Shown piece by piece: positions 7,868 to 16,050 of a stretch of DNA of 64,000 nucleotides. The DNA comes from a virus, in IMG/VR virus record IMGVR_UViG_3300046821_000134, positions 1 through 64,000 of that record. One strand, written 5' to 3'. Positions within the stretch are counted from its first letter, which is position 1; each line of letters opens with the position of its first letter. The position numbers and the translations under genes are program-made. The notes beneath the pieces are model-generated. The model did no database searches, was not told where the DNA came from, and saw nothing but the letters and a program-made list of their open reading frames with translations.

Positions 7868-8813
7868 ACGGGTTTGTGGACTTTATATTTTCTTGGTACT
7901 TTGCAGGATTGTAGTAATTCGCCCGATCAAGGAACAACACTCCCGGTTCTGCACGATTGTATGTGGATTCCATCACAAGGTTCCACAGTTGAAGAACAGA
8001 AATTGTGTCATACACAACAACAGGATATCCTTTAGCTTTCCAATCCTTGATATTGCCATTCCATTTTGCTTTATACGACGGGTGCTCAGTATCCGGGAAC
8101 ACCAAATCCCATTTATCTAAGTCTGCAAACTTTACAGGGTCTTCTTTGAGTTTGTTCAATCGCTCCATAAACTCATCGGAGAAATTCACAGAGATGTTAA
8201 ACTTAGTTAGGCGCCCGTGTTGTTGCTTTGCAGTGATGAATTCTATGACATCCGGGTGCCAATCATCCAAGCAGCCCATCATGGCACCTTTGCGAATCTT
8301 ACCCTTGGCCTTGCTATTGCTCTTCGTTTTACCAGAGCCTGATGTGACAATCTCAGATGACTTATCAAATAACTCCATAAACTTCACAGCCCCCGGGGTA
8401 TCTACGCCGATCCCCTTGATATAAGCACCACGTGGGCGAATGTAAGAGAAGTTCTCGCCGTAGCCTCCTTCCGACGCCAGTGTTTTTGCCTGCCAGTCCA
8501 GCCGCTGCATAATGCCCTGCAGGGAGTCAATGTCGTCGACTGTGTCTGGTCCAACAAAACAGTTTGCAAGTGTTGTATTCTTGAAATCAGTGCCTGCGTT
8601 GCTATAGATACGCCCGCCTGTGGTAGATTTAAAATCTGCAAGCATGTCTCCAAACTTCTCAGTCCATTCTTGAACTTTCTCTGGTGTTTTCTCCACACTT
8701 GCAAGTGCTCTTGCTACACGAGACAGTGTATCATCGATAGTGACATCTTCATGAAACTTATACGTACTCTCCCAAACGTCTTTAGAAAAACTATCCTGAA
8801 ATTTTGTCATCAT
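7868..8813 (-). CDS. nrdJ: Class II ribonucleotide reductase, exon 1
   Basis: N-terminal 315 codons plus one base of the reductase that makes deoxynucleotides from ribonucleotides with adenosylcobalamin. The conserved early Cys lies in TLANCFVGP (redox partner), followed by GGYGENFSYIRPRGA and the GCLDDWHPDVIEFI segment found in NrdJ/NrdA barrels. It ends KSTNP, one residue before the catalytic Cys (residue 316). I chose ATG 8813 (MMTKFQDSF) because AAAAGGGA precedes it; an ATG at 8843 is in frame but overlaps the upstream gene more. The frame runs unspliced to a stop in the intron at 7848. Confidence 0.92.
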
Positions 8814-8967
8814 TTCCCTTTTCTTGTTGTTGTAGGCCATCAATCAGCCCTTGTTGATAAATACGCTGCGAGACTTTGTACAAAGCTGTATCGAAGCTAT
8901 ACCTGACGTTCGATGTAGCAGCCATTTCCTCCGCAAACATCTTACGAATTTCATTCAAATCAATCAT
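8791..8967 (-). CDS. Small hypothetical protein (58 aa) before the reductase
   Basis: ATG 8967 follows GGAGGGGAG. The product starts MIDLNEIRKMFAEEMA, is helical by composition and ends inside the first codons of the reductase. It is coupled on both sides. No family recognised. Confidence 0.6.
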   Translation of the reverse strand: MIDLNEIRKMFAEEMAATSNVRYSFDTALYKVSQRIYQQGLIDGLQQQEKGNDDKISG

Positions 8968-9152
8968 CTCCCCTCCAATATCCTTAGCATCACTTCCGCT
9001 CTACCCTCTTTCAGTTTATCCCTTCCATTATCACAAACATGGAACGAAAGTTCCCCGCTTCTAGCAACCCTCTCAGCAAACGTCTCTGGATACAGCAAAT
9101 TGATGTTGAGAAGATTGATTGGATCAAGCCGCAGCAAATATGGGTTGAACAT
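8964..9152 (-). CDS. Small hypothetical protein (62 aa)
   Basis: Starts MFNPYLLRLDPINLLN behind AAAGGAGAGAT, and its TGA overlaps the next ATG. It is the first gene after the promoter at 9182-9210. Function unknown. Confidence 0.65.
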   Translation of the reverse strand: MFNPYLLRLDPINLLNINLLYPETFAERVARSGELSFHVCDNGRDKLKEGRAEVMLRILEGR

Positions 9153-9181
9153 ATCTCTCCTTTTCTATTCGTTAGATATCT

Positions 9182-9210
9182 ATTATACCACACGATTAGC
9201 GCATTATCAA
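9182..9210 (-). promoter_or_regulatory. Sigma70 promoter for the reductase operon
   Basis: Minus strand TTGATA (9205-9210), 17 nt, TATAAT (9182-9187). It should drive two small genes and the ribonucleotide reductase down to the terminator at 5971-5996. Confidence 0.75.
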
Positions 9211-9229
9211 TTGCGGAATCCCCTAATTG

Positions 9230-9625
9230 CTATTCGTTAATCACAAGCTCGAAATTCTCGTTGAAATCGACAAGGAGTATATTCAAATTGTGACGCTTTG
9301 CATAGTTAATCTCGTAGGCCACCCCTTTAGACTTCTCCCATCCTGCCAGCTTCAGCACATATAGGGTGTGGCTATTATCAAGGAAAGCGTCACAGCTTCG
9401 CATCCAATTGCTCCAATCATCTGCCACTGTGGGGTCCATGTGATCCTCAAGGGCAGCCCCATGTGTGATTGGAGAATACACAGCAGACTCCACTTGAAAG
9501 AGCTGTGCAGCCGCAGCATCTACAAGAGCACGTCGACGCTGACGCAGAGCATAACGCTCTTTGTAGGAAAGACCTTCATCAATCCCTGTTGAATAGGGAC
9601 ATGCTAAATATGCAAGGTTTCTCAT
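9230..9625 (-). CDS. DUF1937-type protein (nucleoside deoxyribosyltransferase-like fold)
   Basis: 131 residues. The N-terminal LAYLACPYS, then SPITHG near residue 52 and the GWEKSKGVAYEINYA segment near residue 95, are the pattern of DUF1937, related to nucleoside 2-deoxyribosyltransferases. The acidic and Asn positions between them are consistent with a nucleotide pocket. A role in nucleotide handling is inferred from fold and neighbours only. GGAGAG precedes ATG 9625. Confidence 0.8.
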   Translation of the reverse strand: MRNLAYLACPYSTGIDEGLSYKERYALRQRRRALVDAAAAQLFQVESAVYSPITHGAALEDHMDPTVADDWSNWMRSCDAFLDNSHTLYVLKLAGWEKSKGVAYEINYAKRHNLNILLVDFNENFELVINE

Positions 9626-9984
9626 TTTACTCTCCGAATGTCAACAGACTCAGAATAATATCCGTTACTTGTGCCATACCAACGGATATCAACATACCCC
9701 TTGATTGTAGCAAGTTTATAGAATGTCCATGTCTCAGAGTCCCCGTGAGGCTTCTCGTTCTCGTTAGTCACCTCTTCTGCTAACAGAATAGGGCTTCCAA
9801 CAAGATCATTCAAATCTCCACAGATATCTTCAATAGATACATACTCACAACAATCCTGCCTGTGGAACATTTCATATTGTTCCAAGCTCTCTGCTGTAAA
9901 TACGATGTAGTCCTCCCCGTTACGATCTTCTCTCACTACACTAAGGAACGTCTTACCAAGAAATTCTTCAATTGATACCATCAT
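9622..9984 (-). CDS. Conserved phage protein, DUF7448-like (120 aa)
   Basis: Carries HRQDCCEYVSIEDICGDL and TWTFYKLATIKGYVDIRW with SNGYYSE at the end, a pattern I recall from a common phage family of unknown function (DUF7448-like). The paired Cys and acidic residues may hold a metal. It overlaps both neighbours by 4 nt. Confidence 0.8.
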   Translation of the reverse strand: MMVSIEEFLGKTFLSVVREDRNGEDYIVFTAESLEQYEMFHRQDCCEYVSIEDICGDLNDLVGSPILLAEEVTNENEKPHGDSETWTFYKLATIKGYVDIRWYGTSNGYYSESVDIRRVK

Positions 9985-10283
9985 TGCCCCCCAAGTTCTT
10001 CATACGTGGATACGTCGCCATTCTCTTCCTTCTTCTCGTCTTCGTATCCTGCAGCAGCACGACGATACAGCTCCATCTTAACACAATCCAGCACGCCTAC
10101 AAGCATGTTAATCTTGCGGTAGGAGACGCCATTGCGTAGATGTGCCCCGAGAAGGGACGTGATGACGTAGTTGAGGTCACCAGCTTCCCCTTCTGTTCCT
10201 ACAGAATACAAATGGAGAGTGGTACGCAAGTTGCGTAGGCTGTCTTCAAGGTTGTTACGTTGTTCTTGCTTGATGTATGGCAT
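9981..10283 (-). CDS. Conserved phage protein starting MPYIKQEQR (100 aa)
   Basis: The N-terminus MPYIKQEQRNNLEDSL and the GEAGDLNYVITSLL block match, from memory, a conserved phage family (DUF6899-like) without known function. Mostly helical, with a charged C-terminus. Coupled to the following gene. Confidence 0.75.
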   Translation of the reverse strand: MPYIKQEQRNNLEDSLRNLRTTLHLYSVGTEGEAGDLNYVITSLLGAHLRNGVSYRKINMLVGVLDCVKMELYRRAAAGYEDEKKEENGDVSTYEELGGQ

Positions 10284-10287
10284 ATTA

Positions 10288-11010
10288 TTATCCTCTCTTC
10301 ATCTTTTCAATCTGAAGCTCACGTTGAGCAAAGAAGATAATCTTTTCAAGATCGTACACACTATCTTCGTACCCCTTCTTAGCTTTACCTTTCTTTGCTG
10401 CACAGATGCGCCAGATAGCCTTGAAAATATTTCCTTCACTGAACGACATATCCAAGGCTTCAATTACATCCTGACACTCTACAGTATATGGATCGCCAGC
10501 AGAGACAGGGTTTGATACATCCACTTTGTAGTAGCTTGATGACCCTCCTGTATATTCTGGAACAGGCTCCTCAACCACCTCTGGCACTGGTTTATGAGCC
10601 ATGTTTTTATCATACTCCCCATTATCTACGCTATCCCAGAAGGCGTAGCCATGCCTTGTTCCGTCCCATGTAAACGCATCTACCAAGTATTCTGCATCGC
10701 TGAAGTTGATACCCCTATGCTTCTCCGTATCAAGAATCACATTACGCAAGGCAGAGAGAGCCCCCTCATTAAGAACGTCCTTGTAGGCATTCCACAGCTC
10801 AGGGGCGATGTCTTCTGGAGAGGTGGGTTTTGTGGCCTCTTTCACGACACGATAAGCAACTATGTCTCCCCCAAGATTAATGTGATCCCATCGAAGGTCT
10901 CCTGCAATTCCTAAACCGGGACTCCCCGTTCGTGTTTCATATTCAACTCCAGTTTGTTTAGGAACAGGGCATTCCCCGCCTTCCCATTTGATCCATTCAC
11001 TCTTTTCCAT
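10288..11010 (-). CDS. DUF3310-domain protein (SaV-like / T7 gp1.7-like)
   Basis: 240 residues from ATG 11010, which has AAAGGAG nearby. The C-terminal 70 residues (GDPYTVECQDVIEALDM … AIWRICAAKKGKAKKGYED … DLEKIIFFAQREL) are the DUF3310 domain seen in T7 gp1.7, a nucleotide kinase-related protein. The first 150 residues are unassigned and may be a separate module. A Pro/Glu linker (about residues 145-160) separates the two parts. Confidence 0.75.
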   Translation of the reverse strand: MEKSEWIKWEGGECPVPKQTGVEYETRTGSPGLGIAGDLRWDHINLGGDIVAYRVVKEATKPTSPEDIAPELWNAYKDVLNEGALSALRNVILDTEKHRGINFSDAEYLVDAFTWDGTRHGYAFWDSVDNGEYDKNMAHKPVPEVVEEPVPEYTGGSSSYYKVDVSNPVSAGDPYTVECQDVIEALDMSFSEGNIFKAIWRICAAKKGKAKKGYEDSVYDLEKIIFFAQRELQIEKMKRG

Positions 11011-11089
11011 GTTTCTTCTCCTTTCGTGCTGCAACCTTGGCAGCCATTTCATTGAGCCTGAGAGCAATACGCTCCCTGTTAATATTCAT
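10997..11089 (-). CDS. Possible 30-residue basic peptide
   Basis: ATG 11089 is preceded by ACAGGATGCA and gives MNINRERIALRLNEMA, ending Lys/Glu-rich. It overlaps the start of the next gene. A longer frame exists (to 11200) but collides with the gene at 11115-11291. Weakly supported. Confidence 0.35.
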   Translation of the reverse strand: MNINRERIALRLNEMAAKVAARKEKKHGKE

Positions 11090-11114
11090 TGCATCCTGTG
11101 TAGGAGTGTAATCG

Positions 11115-11291
11115 TTAAGGAAGTGTTTCCATATAAGCCAGCACTTGTTGTAAGTGCTGCTCTGTAAGGACATCATAGGATAAGTAGCACCAACAGTCAA
11201 GCTCCAGAGAGATATAAATCTCTCCGATGCAGGTGTTGGAGTCAGCCGCCACTATCTCTATGTAATCTTGATTAGGGATGAATTGGAGCAT
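11115..11291 (-). CDS. Small hypothetical protein (58 aa)
   Basis: Starts MLQFIPNQDYIEIVAAD behind GAGGAGAATAGC, two bases after the upstream stop. Acidic with aromatic residues, and no motif I can name. Confidence 0.6.
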   Translation of the reverse strand: MLQFIPNQDYIEIVAADSNTCIGEIYISLELDCWCYLSYDVLTEQHLQQVLAYMETLP

Positions 11292-11292
11292 G

Positions 11293-11466
11293 CTATTCTC
11301 CTCGCACAATTTCCAAAAACTGTCCGGGCTTTAAGGTGAATACAGATTGCCAATTATGAACACTTCCGTGTTCAGCGTATACGAAGAATACTCCTGCTTC
11401 AAAGCGAATCCCGGCACAGATTATATCTGTTACGACGATTCCGTTTTCGGTTATTTGGTAGTGCAT
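11293..11466 (-). CDS. Small hypothetical protein (57 aa)
   Basis: Starts MHYQITENGIVVTDII one base after the primase-helicase stop. Strand-rich by composition. Its coding end supplies the ribosome site of the next gene. Confidence 0.6.
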   Translation of the reverse strand: MHYQITENGIVVTDIICAGIRFEAGVFFVYAEHGSVHNWQSVFTLKPGQFLEIVRGE

Positions 11467-11467
11467 G

Positions 11468-13207
11468 TTAGAACCCTTTATTGTTATTACTCATCCAATC
11501 ATCAAAATCATGAAGTCGGTGTGTAAGGTTATCGTAGAATAAACAGCCAGCAGGGCCAGTTTGTCCAGACCACCGGCATTTCAACAATAAAAGGTATGTT
11601 GTATTACGAACAATAGGGTCTTCATTAGCCTTATCTCGTCCAGCTACTAAAATCCAAGCAGCAGACTTCGAAAGAGTAGATGAGCCATGCAGGCCAGACT
11701 CGTTCCCTAGCGCGCCAGCACTCCCATCTTTCTCTCCTGTCCCGGTTTTACGCTGGTGAGATACGTTAATGATGCAGCAATCGTAACGATTTACAATACT
11801 CTTTTGCCATTTCATCAAAACAGCCTGTTCGTCTGTAGTTAGCCCATCAAACATGTCGGAGATAGTATCAACAACGACCACCTTACACCCACAAGCAATT
11901 ACCAGTTGCTCAATAGCTGACTTAAGGCTCTCTACGTCCCCGTCCCGGTCATCCACCACCATCCACCTATCTGTTCCATCCTCATTGAAGAATAGTTCCT
12001 TCTGTAACTCTACCGTTCGTTCAGATCGAAGAACAGTTAACTTGTCTGCTTGAGATAGATTTCCAAGTTTAATCTCAATATGACGGGATAACATAAGCTC
12101 TCCATATTGGCCTTTGTTCTGCTCCATGCTCACAACACCCATCTTATATGGAGAGCTGAATATCCAGTCATAGATGCACTCATTAACAATTGTACTCTTG
12201 GACTGCCCTGTAAAAGCACTTATCACGCCTACAGTGCCTAATGGAATTCCGTCGGCGGTCATCTGGTTCAGTGTCTTCATGAACGAAGGTAGGCGCAACT
12301 TTGGTCGCAGAGCTTCCTCAATAACCGCGTCGTATAGCTCCCCACTGCCTACAATTCCAGTAGGAAGATGTGGGCGGGCTTTCCAGAAATCATCAATAAA
12401 TTCGTGCTCTTTGCCAAGACGGATGTACTCATCAGCATCCTTATATCTCATCTTCATGATGTGCCCCTTACCTGCAGGCAGTACGTTACAAATGTCTTCA
12501 TTGGCCTTCTTTCCAGTCTCATCATTATCCATACATACAATGATCTTTGAAAACTGAGAGAAGAAATCATATTGAGCTTGAACTTGTTTGAACGCACCAT
12601 TTTCGCCAGTAGTGGGGCAAACTACAGCTACTGTCTCATACTCCTCCTTTCCACGTGCCCTTTGGTTATCAAGAAGCATTTGGTAAGCCGCTCGTTGTTT
12701 TATCTCTCCGCCTACAATAAGAACTGTACGAGAGTGACTACTGAAACGAAACTGCCCAATAAGGTCGCACTCTTTCCCTACAACACCTATCGGATGCTTG
12801 AAGTCTTTTGGGAACACCCTGGTCTTATATCCTACCAGCTTACCTCTAATTGTAGTCGGTACAAACTCCTTAATCGGCTCTCCTGTTTCTTCACTGTATT
12901 GATACCTAACACCAAAAAAGACATTTATATCCTTACGAATTCCTCTAAAGCCTTTTCCATCCGTGCCTGTATAGCTTTTAATATCTTCGTTCTGTTCCTC
13001 TGTAATTGGATCGCGTGTTGCCACTTCAACCTCCTTTTCTAATTTATTATCTCCGTTCTCGGCAAGCCACTGTTCAGACGGAATAGTGTACCCGCAAGAG
13101 AAACAGTATTTGGAGTTATCCTCATATACTACAAGATTGTCACCGCTCCTGTCTGCCCCCTTCCCTCTACACTTAGGGCATACCTCTTTCCTTATGAACT
13201 GTCCCAT
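11468..13207 (-). CDS. T7 gp4-like DNA primase-helicase
   Basis: A 579-residue bifunctional replication protein. The N-terminus has a zinc ribbon (CPKC near residue 10, CFSC near residue 35) for primase template recognition. A TOPRIM domain follows (LIVGGEIKQRAAYQ near 165, IVCMDNDETGKKA near 220). The C-terminal RecA-like helicase has a Walker A variant AFTGQSKST (near 330) and Walker B VVVVDTISDM (near 445). It should unwind the fork and prime synthesis for the family A polymerase at 19262. Length agrees with T7 gp4 (566). Confidence 0.93.
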   Translation of the reverse strand: MGQFIRKEVCPKCRGKGADRSGDNLVVYEDNSKYCFSCGYTIPSEQWLAENGDNKLEKEVEVATRDPITEEQNEDIKSYTGTDGKGFRGIRKDINVFFGVRYQYSEETGEPIKEFVPTTIRGKLVGYKTRVFPKDFKHPIGVVGKECDLIGQFRFSSHSRTVLIVGGEIKQRAAYQMLLDNQRARGKEEYETVAVVCPTTGENGAFKQVQAQYDFFSQFSKIIVCMDNDETGKKANEDICNVLPAGKGHIMKMRYKDADEYIRLGKEHEFIDDFWKARPHLPTGIVGSGELYDAVIEEALRPKLRLPSFMKTLNQMTADGIPLGTVGVISAFTGQSKSTIVNECIYDWIFSSPYKMGVVSMEQNKGQYGELMLSRHIEIKLGNLSQADKLTVLRSERTVELQKELFFNEDGTDRWMVVDDRDGDVESLKSAIEQLVIACGCKVVVVDTISDMFDGLTTDEQAVLMKWQKSIVNRYDCCIINVSHQRKTGTGEKDGSAGALGNESGLHGSSTLSKSAAWILVAGRDKANEDPIVRNTTYLLLLKCRWSGQTGPAGCLFYDNLTHRLHDFDDWMSNNNKGF

Positions 13208-13209
13208 AA

Positions 13210-13578
13210 TTATGAAGTTCCTCTACTCATAAACTTCAGCGCCTGCCTCAGCGAATGGATCATCTCGTCTTTCTTCTCAATAGTATCTGCAGCCTCCTTC
13301 ACAAAATGAAACATCGCCGCATCAAGGTTAATTGCCTTGAATTCATTAGCCCTTGCAATATCTAATGCCGCTGCTCTGTCACACCAGAAAGCCTTATACT
13401 TATCAGTAATAACAAGGTAATCCCCAAGAATATCATGAAGATTGTCGCCGAATCCCGGATTCCCTTTAACGTGCATGGGCAGTATTCCGTGGGATGATGC
13501 AATCTCCCAGAATAAGTTCTTAATACTGGGCTTAGAGCAGTATTTAGATGTTTTAATCATAATGTATGGCTTACTCAT
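13210..13578 (-). CDS. Hypothetical protein (122 aa)
   Basis: ATG 13578 (MSKPYIMIKTSKYCSKP) overlaps the upstream TGA. The C-terminal third (AADTIEKKDEMIHSLRQAL) is a likely amphipathic helix or coiled coil. It lies just upstream of primase-helicase in the operon, so it may be a replication accessory protein; that is inference from position only. Confidence 0.65.
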   Translation of the reverse strand: MSKPYIMIKTSKYCSKPSIKNLFWEIASSHGILPMHVKGNPGFGDNLHDILGDYLVITDKYKAFWCDRAAALDIARANEFKAINLDAAMFHFVKEAADTIEKKDEMIHSLRQALKFMSRGTS

Positions 13579-13736
13579 CAACCCCACTCACTTTCCATCT
13601 GGGCTTCCGCACTAACCCCTTCCTCCCAAGCATCCTTGTACAGATTCTTAAGCCTGAACATAATATCTCGTTGCCTCTGTGTCTGTGCAAGAGATAGACA
13701 TTCTTGCCAATAGTCCTCAAATGATTGTCCCATCAT
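13578..13736 (-). CDS. Small hypothetical protein (52 aa)
   Basis: Starts MMGQSFEDYWQECLSLA behind AAGGAGCA. Acidic and helical, joined to both neighbours by overlapping stop and start codons. Confidence 0.6.
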   Translation of the reverse strand: MMGQSFEDYWQECLSLAQTQRQRDIMFRLKNLYKDAWEEGVSAEAQMESEWG

Positions 13737-14095
13737 TGCTCCTTTTTCATTGAACGAATAGCTTCTCGTAGGTTATTAGCAACAACTCCAAATTGTCCGT
13801 CTGGCAGAACACATTCAAGAGTAGTCTTTCCACTACTCATCTTTCCAATCCAACAAGGGTGTTCTTGCAGAAAATCCAAAGCACTCCTAAGCCTTCCTGC
13901 CTCTAAAGTGAATTGCTGTAGCAAAGCTGTTTGCATTTCATACTTAGATTCAAGCATTTCAATTCTTCTAGCGGCCTCCTCCAACAAATCAGCCAGCCTA
14001 TCAGGCTTATTCTCCTGTACAGATTTCCGTGTAGGAATCTGCCTACGAATATAGGCTCGCACTCTGAGACGTTCCACTAAGGATTGTTCTTCCAT
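13733..14095 (-). CDS. Hypothetical coiled-coil protein (120 aa)
   Basis: ATG 14095 follows GAGGAGACTTAAC and gives MEEQSLVERLRVRAYI. Residues about 30-75 form a long charged helix; the C-terminal half has C-W and Gly positions. Such proteins are frequent next to phage replication genes, but the function is unknown. Confidence 0.65.
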   Translation of the reverse strand: MEEQSLVERLRVRAYIRRQIPTRKSVQENKPDRLADLLEEAARRIEMLESKYEMQTALLQQFTLEAGRLRSALDFLQEHPCWIGKMSSGKTTLECVLPDGQFGVVANNLREAIRSMKKEQ

Positions 14096-14096
14096 G

Positions 14097-14279
14097 TTAA
14101 GTCTCCTCTTCGTCAATAGGTAAGGGTAGGTCTTCCCACACAATACTATCATACTCCAGCCCATTAGACGCAGCATCACTTGATCCTGTAAACAAAATCT
14201 CTGCCCCGTTTTCCTGTATTAAGCGAATAATAGACTCCTGAGCTGGCCTAAAATGATCCCCTACAACAAGAACTCTCAT
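14097..14279 (-). CDS. Small hypothetical protein, Rossmann-like start (60 aa)
   Basis: ATG 14279 behind AAAGGAGAAA. MRVLVVGDHFRPAQES looks like the first strand and loop of a nucleotide-binding fold, but 60 residues is too short for a whole domain. Ends in acidic DEEET. Confidence 0.6.
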   Translation of the reverse strand: MRVLVVGDHFRPAQESIIRLIQENGAEILFTGSSDAASNGLEYDSIVWEDLPLPIDEEET

Positions 14280-14289
14280 ATTTTCTCCT

Positions 14290-14568
14290 TTAAGTGGTCT
14301 TTTTAAATTGACGTAAGAGGAGAGTGGTAACCGCTTCTGTGAAATCAGCTTCTGTCGTCGGCAAGGGGGATTCCTCGATATTACACAGTGCCCACCTGTC
14401 AAAATCTTCGTAAGTGTCCCCGCACTGTAGCATTCCACGATTGTTGATACGCCACACCCTTCCTTGCCCCTTAAGATAAAACCAGTCGTGTTGCCGTCTT
14501 CCTCCGAAGTGTGGGCGGAGGTTGTTTTTCTTGCACCAGTGTTTCCATTGTTTAGGCAGTTTAATCAT
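14290..14568 (-). CDS. Hypothetical protein (92 aa)
   Basis: Basic N-terminus (MIKLPKQWKHWCKKNN) with GRRQHDWFYLKGQGRVWRI, a strand-rich pattern. It overlaps the end of the hydrolase gene by 4 nt. No family recognised. Confidence 0.65.
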   Translation of the reverse strand: MIKLPKQWKHWCKKNNLRPHFGGRRQHDWFYLKGQGRVWRINNRGMLQCGDTYEDFDRWALCNIEESPLPTTEADFTEAVTTLLLRQFKKTT

Positions 14569-15038
14569 CGCTTCTCCCTTAAAAATTTATGGTTCCCTAT
14601 CACCGTCTCCACCATGAATGCCTTCATCCAAACTGTCTTCACTTTTACGTTGGTGTAATGTGTGATTCCCTTTAGAAAATCCTGTCTGTTTCCGTTGTAC
14701 TCATCTCGTAGCAGACGTACAGCTATTTCCTTCTGTTTGGCGTGGTATTTCCATTGGTAATTACGCGTGTAAAAGGAGAACTGGTAGGGATGTGCCACAA
14801 CGCTACAAACGTCGCTACTTCCTTGGCGCAATCTGTTCAGGATTACGTGTCCGACGGCCTCTTGTCCCTTCGTTGGTTCTCCCCTTGCTTCAGCCCATAT
14901 GGCCCCTGCGAGGCATTCAATCTCTGAGCTGGCTATCACTCTACCTCCATGTCCCTTTGGTCGCTCTGGAGAGCCTATAAAGGGTGGGTAGAGGGATAGC
15001 CAGAGAATACATCCTAAGACAACCAATCGCAAGCACAT
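14565..15038 (-). CDS. Secreted cell-wall hydrolase (SleB / Hydrolase_2 family)
   Basis: 157 residues with a hydrophobic signal segment at residues 2-20. The body has the SleB-type block CLAGAIWAEARGEPTKGQEA followed by VGHVILNRL, where the Glu in AEARGE is the likely catalytic acid of this lytic transglycosylase-like family. It sits in the early operon, far from the endolysin and spanins. It may act in envelope remodelling or superinfection effects rather than in final lysis, which is inference. ATG versus upstream start not certain. Confidence 0.85.
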   Translation of the reverse strand: MCLRLVVLGCILWLSLYPPFIGSPERPKGHGGRVIASSEIECLAGAIWAEARGEPTKGQEAVGHVILNRLRQGSSDVCSVVAHPYQFSFYTRNYQWKYHAKQKEIAVRLLRDEYNGNRQDFLKGITHYTNVKVKTVWMKAFMVETVIGNHKFLREKR

Positions 15039-15190
15039 TCCTCCTCGTCATCGTATCGTCGTCGTGGAGAGACGTAGAAGCTGACGTCTGTCTCCTCGAA
15101 GCCTTCGGTGCAATGATAGCACACAACAACATTGTCCTCAAGCTCATCGAGCGAAAGAGGGGCACGGCAGCATGTACAGGATTTTTGCAT
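15014..15190 (-). CDS. Zinc-ribbon-like small protein (58 aa)
   Basis: ATG 15190 overlaps the previous TGA. Two Cys pairs (CTCC near residue 5, CYHC near 25) could bind zinc, followed by an acidic tail ending CACDWLS. Coupled to the hydrolase gene, which starts inside its end. Confidence 0.6.
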   Translation of the reverse strand: MQKSCTCCRAPLSLDELEDNVVVCYHCTEGFEETDVSFYVSPRRRYDDEEECACDWLS

Positions 15191-15627
15191 CAGACTGCCT
15201 TTTTCTTGGGGATGAGGAGTTGTGCTATAGCGTAATCTTCGGAAGGGAACCCTACTTCTTCCAACCAACTGTTCAGAGCCTTCTTGGCCTCTTTCTTTGT
15301 TTTAGCTACGAACGTATTTCCCCCGTACCCTCCGCCAATTATATCTCCGCAGGGTTGCATAGCATGCCAGTGCCAAACACAATACCGTACATCATGGCTA
15401 CATACAATCTCATAATCTTCTTGTTTGTTAGAAGCCCTTGTGTACGAGTCAGCTGCCCACTCAGTGCTACACAGATAATCAATCAACTTCTGTGCATCCT
15501 TCTTCTTGTAGAATACAGCATAGCCATCTTTGTCCTCCTTATCCTGATGGATGTAAGAGGGGTCAATGCACAGGGAGCCTTCTGGATACTCTGCACATGG
15601 CTTAAGGAACACTTGATACGTTTTCAT
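15190..15627 (-). CDS. Hypothetical protein (145 aa)
   Basis: Soluble 145-residue product starting MKTYQVFLKPCAEYPEG. A His/Trp-rich stretch (YCVWHWHAMQPCGD) lies near residue 90. I do not recognise the family. Tightly coupled to its neighbours. Confidence 0.65.
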   Translation of the reverse strand: MKTYQVFLKPCAEYPEGSLCIDPSYIHQDKEDKDGYAVFYKKKDAQKLIDYLCSTEWAADSYTRASNKQEDYEIVCSHDVRYCVWHWHAMQPCGDIIGGGYGGNTFVAKTKKEAKKALNSWLEEVGFPSEDYAIAQLLIPKKKAV

Positions 15628-15914
15628 TTGGGTTCTCCTTTATTCAGATATTGCCTCAAAGCATCACAAGCTTCTGTCAAGTAGTGCTCACGTTCGTCGT
15701 CCATAAAGATTCCATCACCTTTTGGACTAGCTTGATACACAGTGTAGCCTCCAGCATCAGGGCTGTCAACATAGAACCTTCCGTGCCGTAGCCGGAAGTA
15801 GCCTACTTGCCCTTCTCCGATGTAGGCATCGTATTGCTCGGGGCATGCGTAGCATGTTAGTACGAGGGTGAACTCCCCTATCTTGATGCAAGGCGCTTCG
15901 TATTCTTCAGACAT
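15624..15914 (-). CDS. Hypothetical protein (96 aa), first gene of the left early operon
   Basis: Starts MSEEYEAPCIKIGEFTL behind AGAAAGGG. Acidic, with alternating hydrophobic residues that suggest a beta fold. It is the first gene downstream of the promoter at 15948-15976. Confidence 0.65.
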   Translation of the reverse strand: MSEEYEAPCIKIGEFTLVLTCYACPEQYDAYIGEGQVGYFRLRHGRFYVDSPDAGGYTVYQASPKGDGIFMDDEREHYLTEACDALRQYLNKGEPK

Positions 15915-15947
15915 TGTTATCCCTTTCTCTTTTAGTACAGTACATCC

Positions 15948-15976
15948 ATTCTATAACACGTATTCCAGTTTGTCAA
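15948..15976 (-). promoter_or_regulatory. Left early promoter (sigma70)
   Basis: Minus strand TTGACA (15971-15976), 17 nt, TAGAAT (15948-15953). It drives the left-hand operon and is divergent to the RNA promoter at 16017. Confidence 0.85.
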
Positions 15977-16016
15977 TCTCTTTGTAACTATTTCTGTGGT
16001 TTACTTTGATAGCCTA

Positions 16017-16044
16017 TTGACTTCTTGTGTTTTAGGGGTATAAT
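16017..16044 (+). promoter_or_regulatory. Sigma70 promoter of the 16 kb non-coding RNA
   Basis: TTGACT (16017-16022), 16 nt, TATAAT (16039-16044). Transcription should begin near 16051. No credible gene follows for 500 nt. Confidence 0.85.
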
Positions 16045-16050
16045 AGAGGT

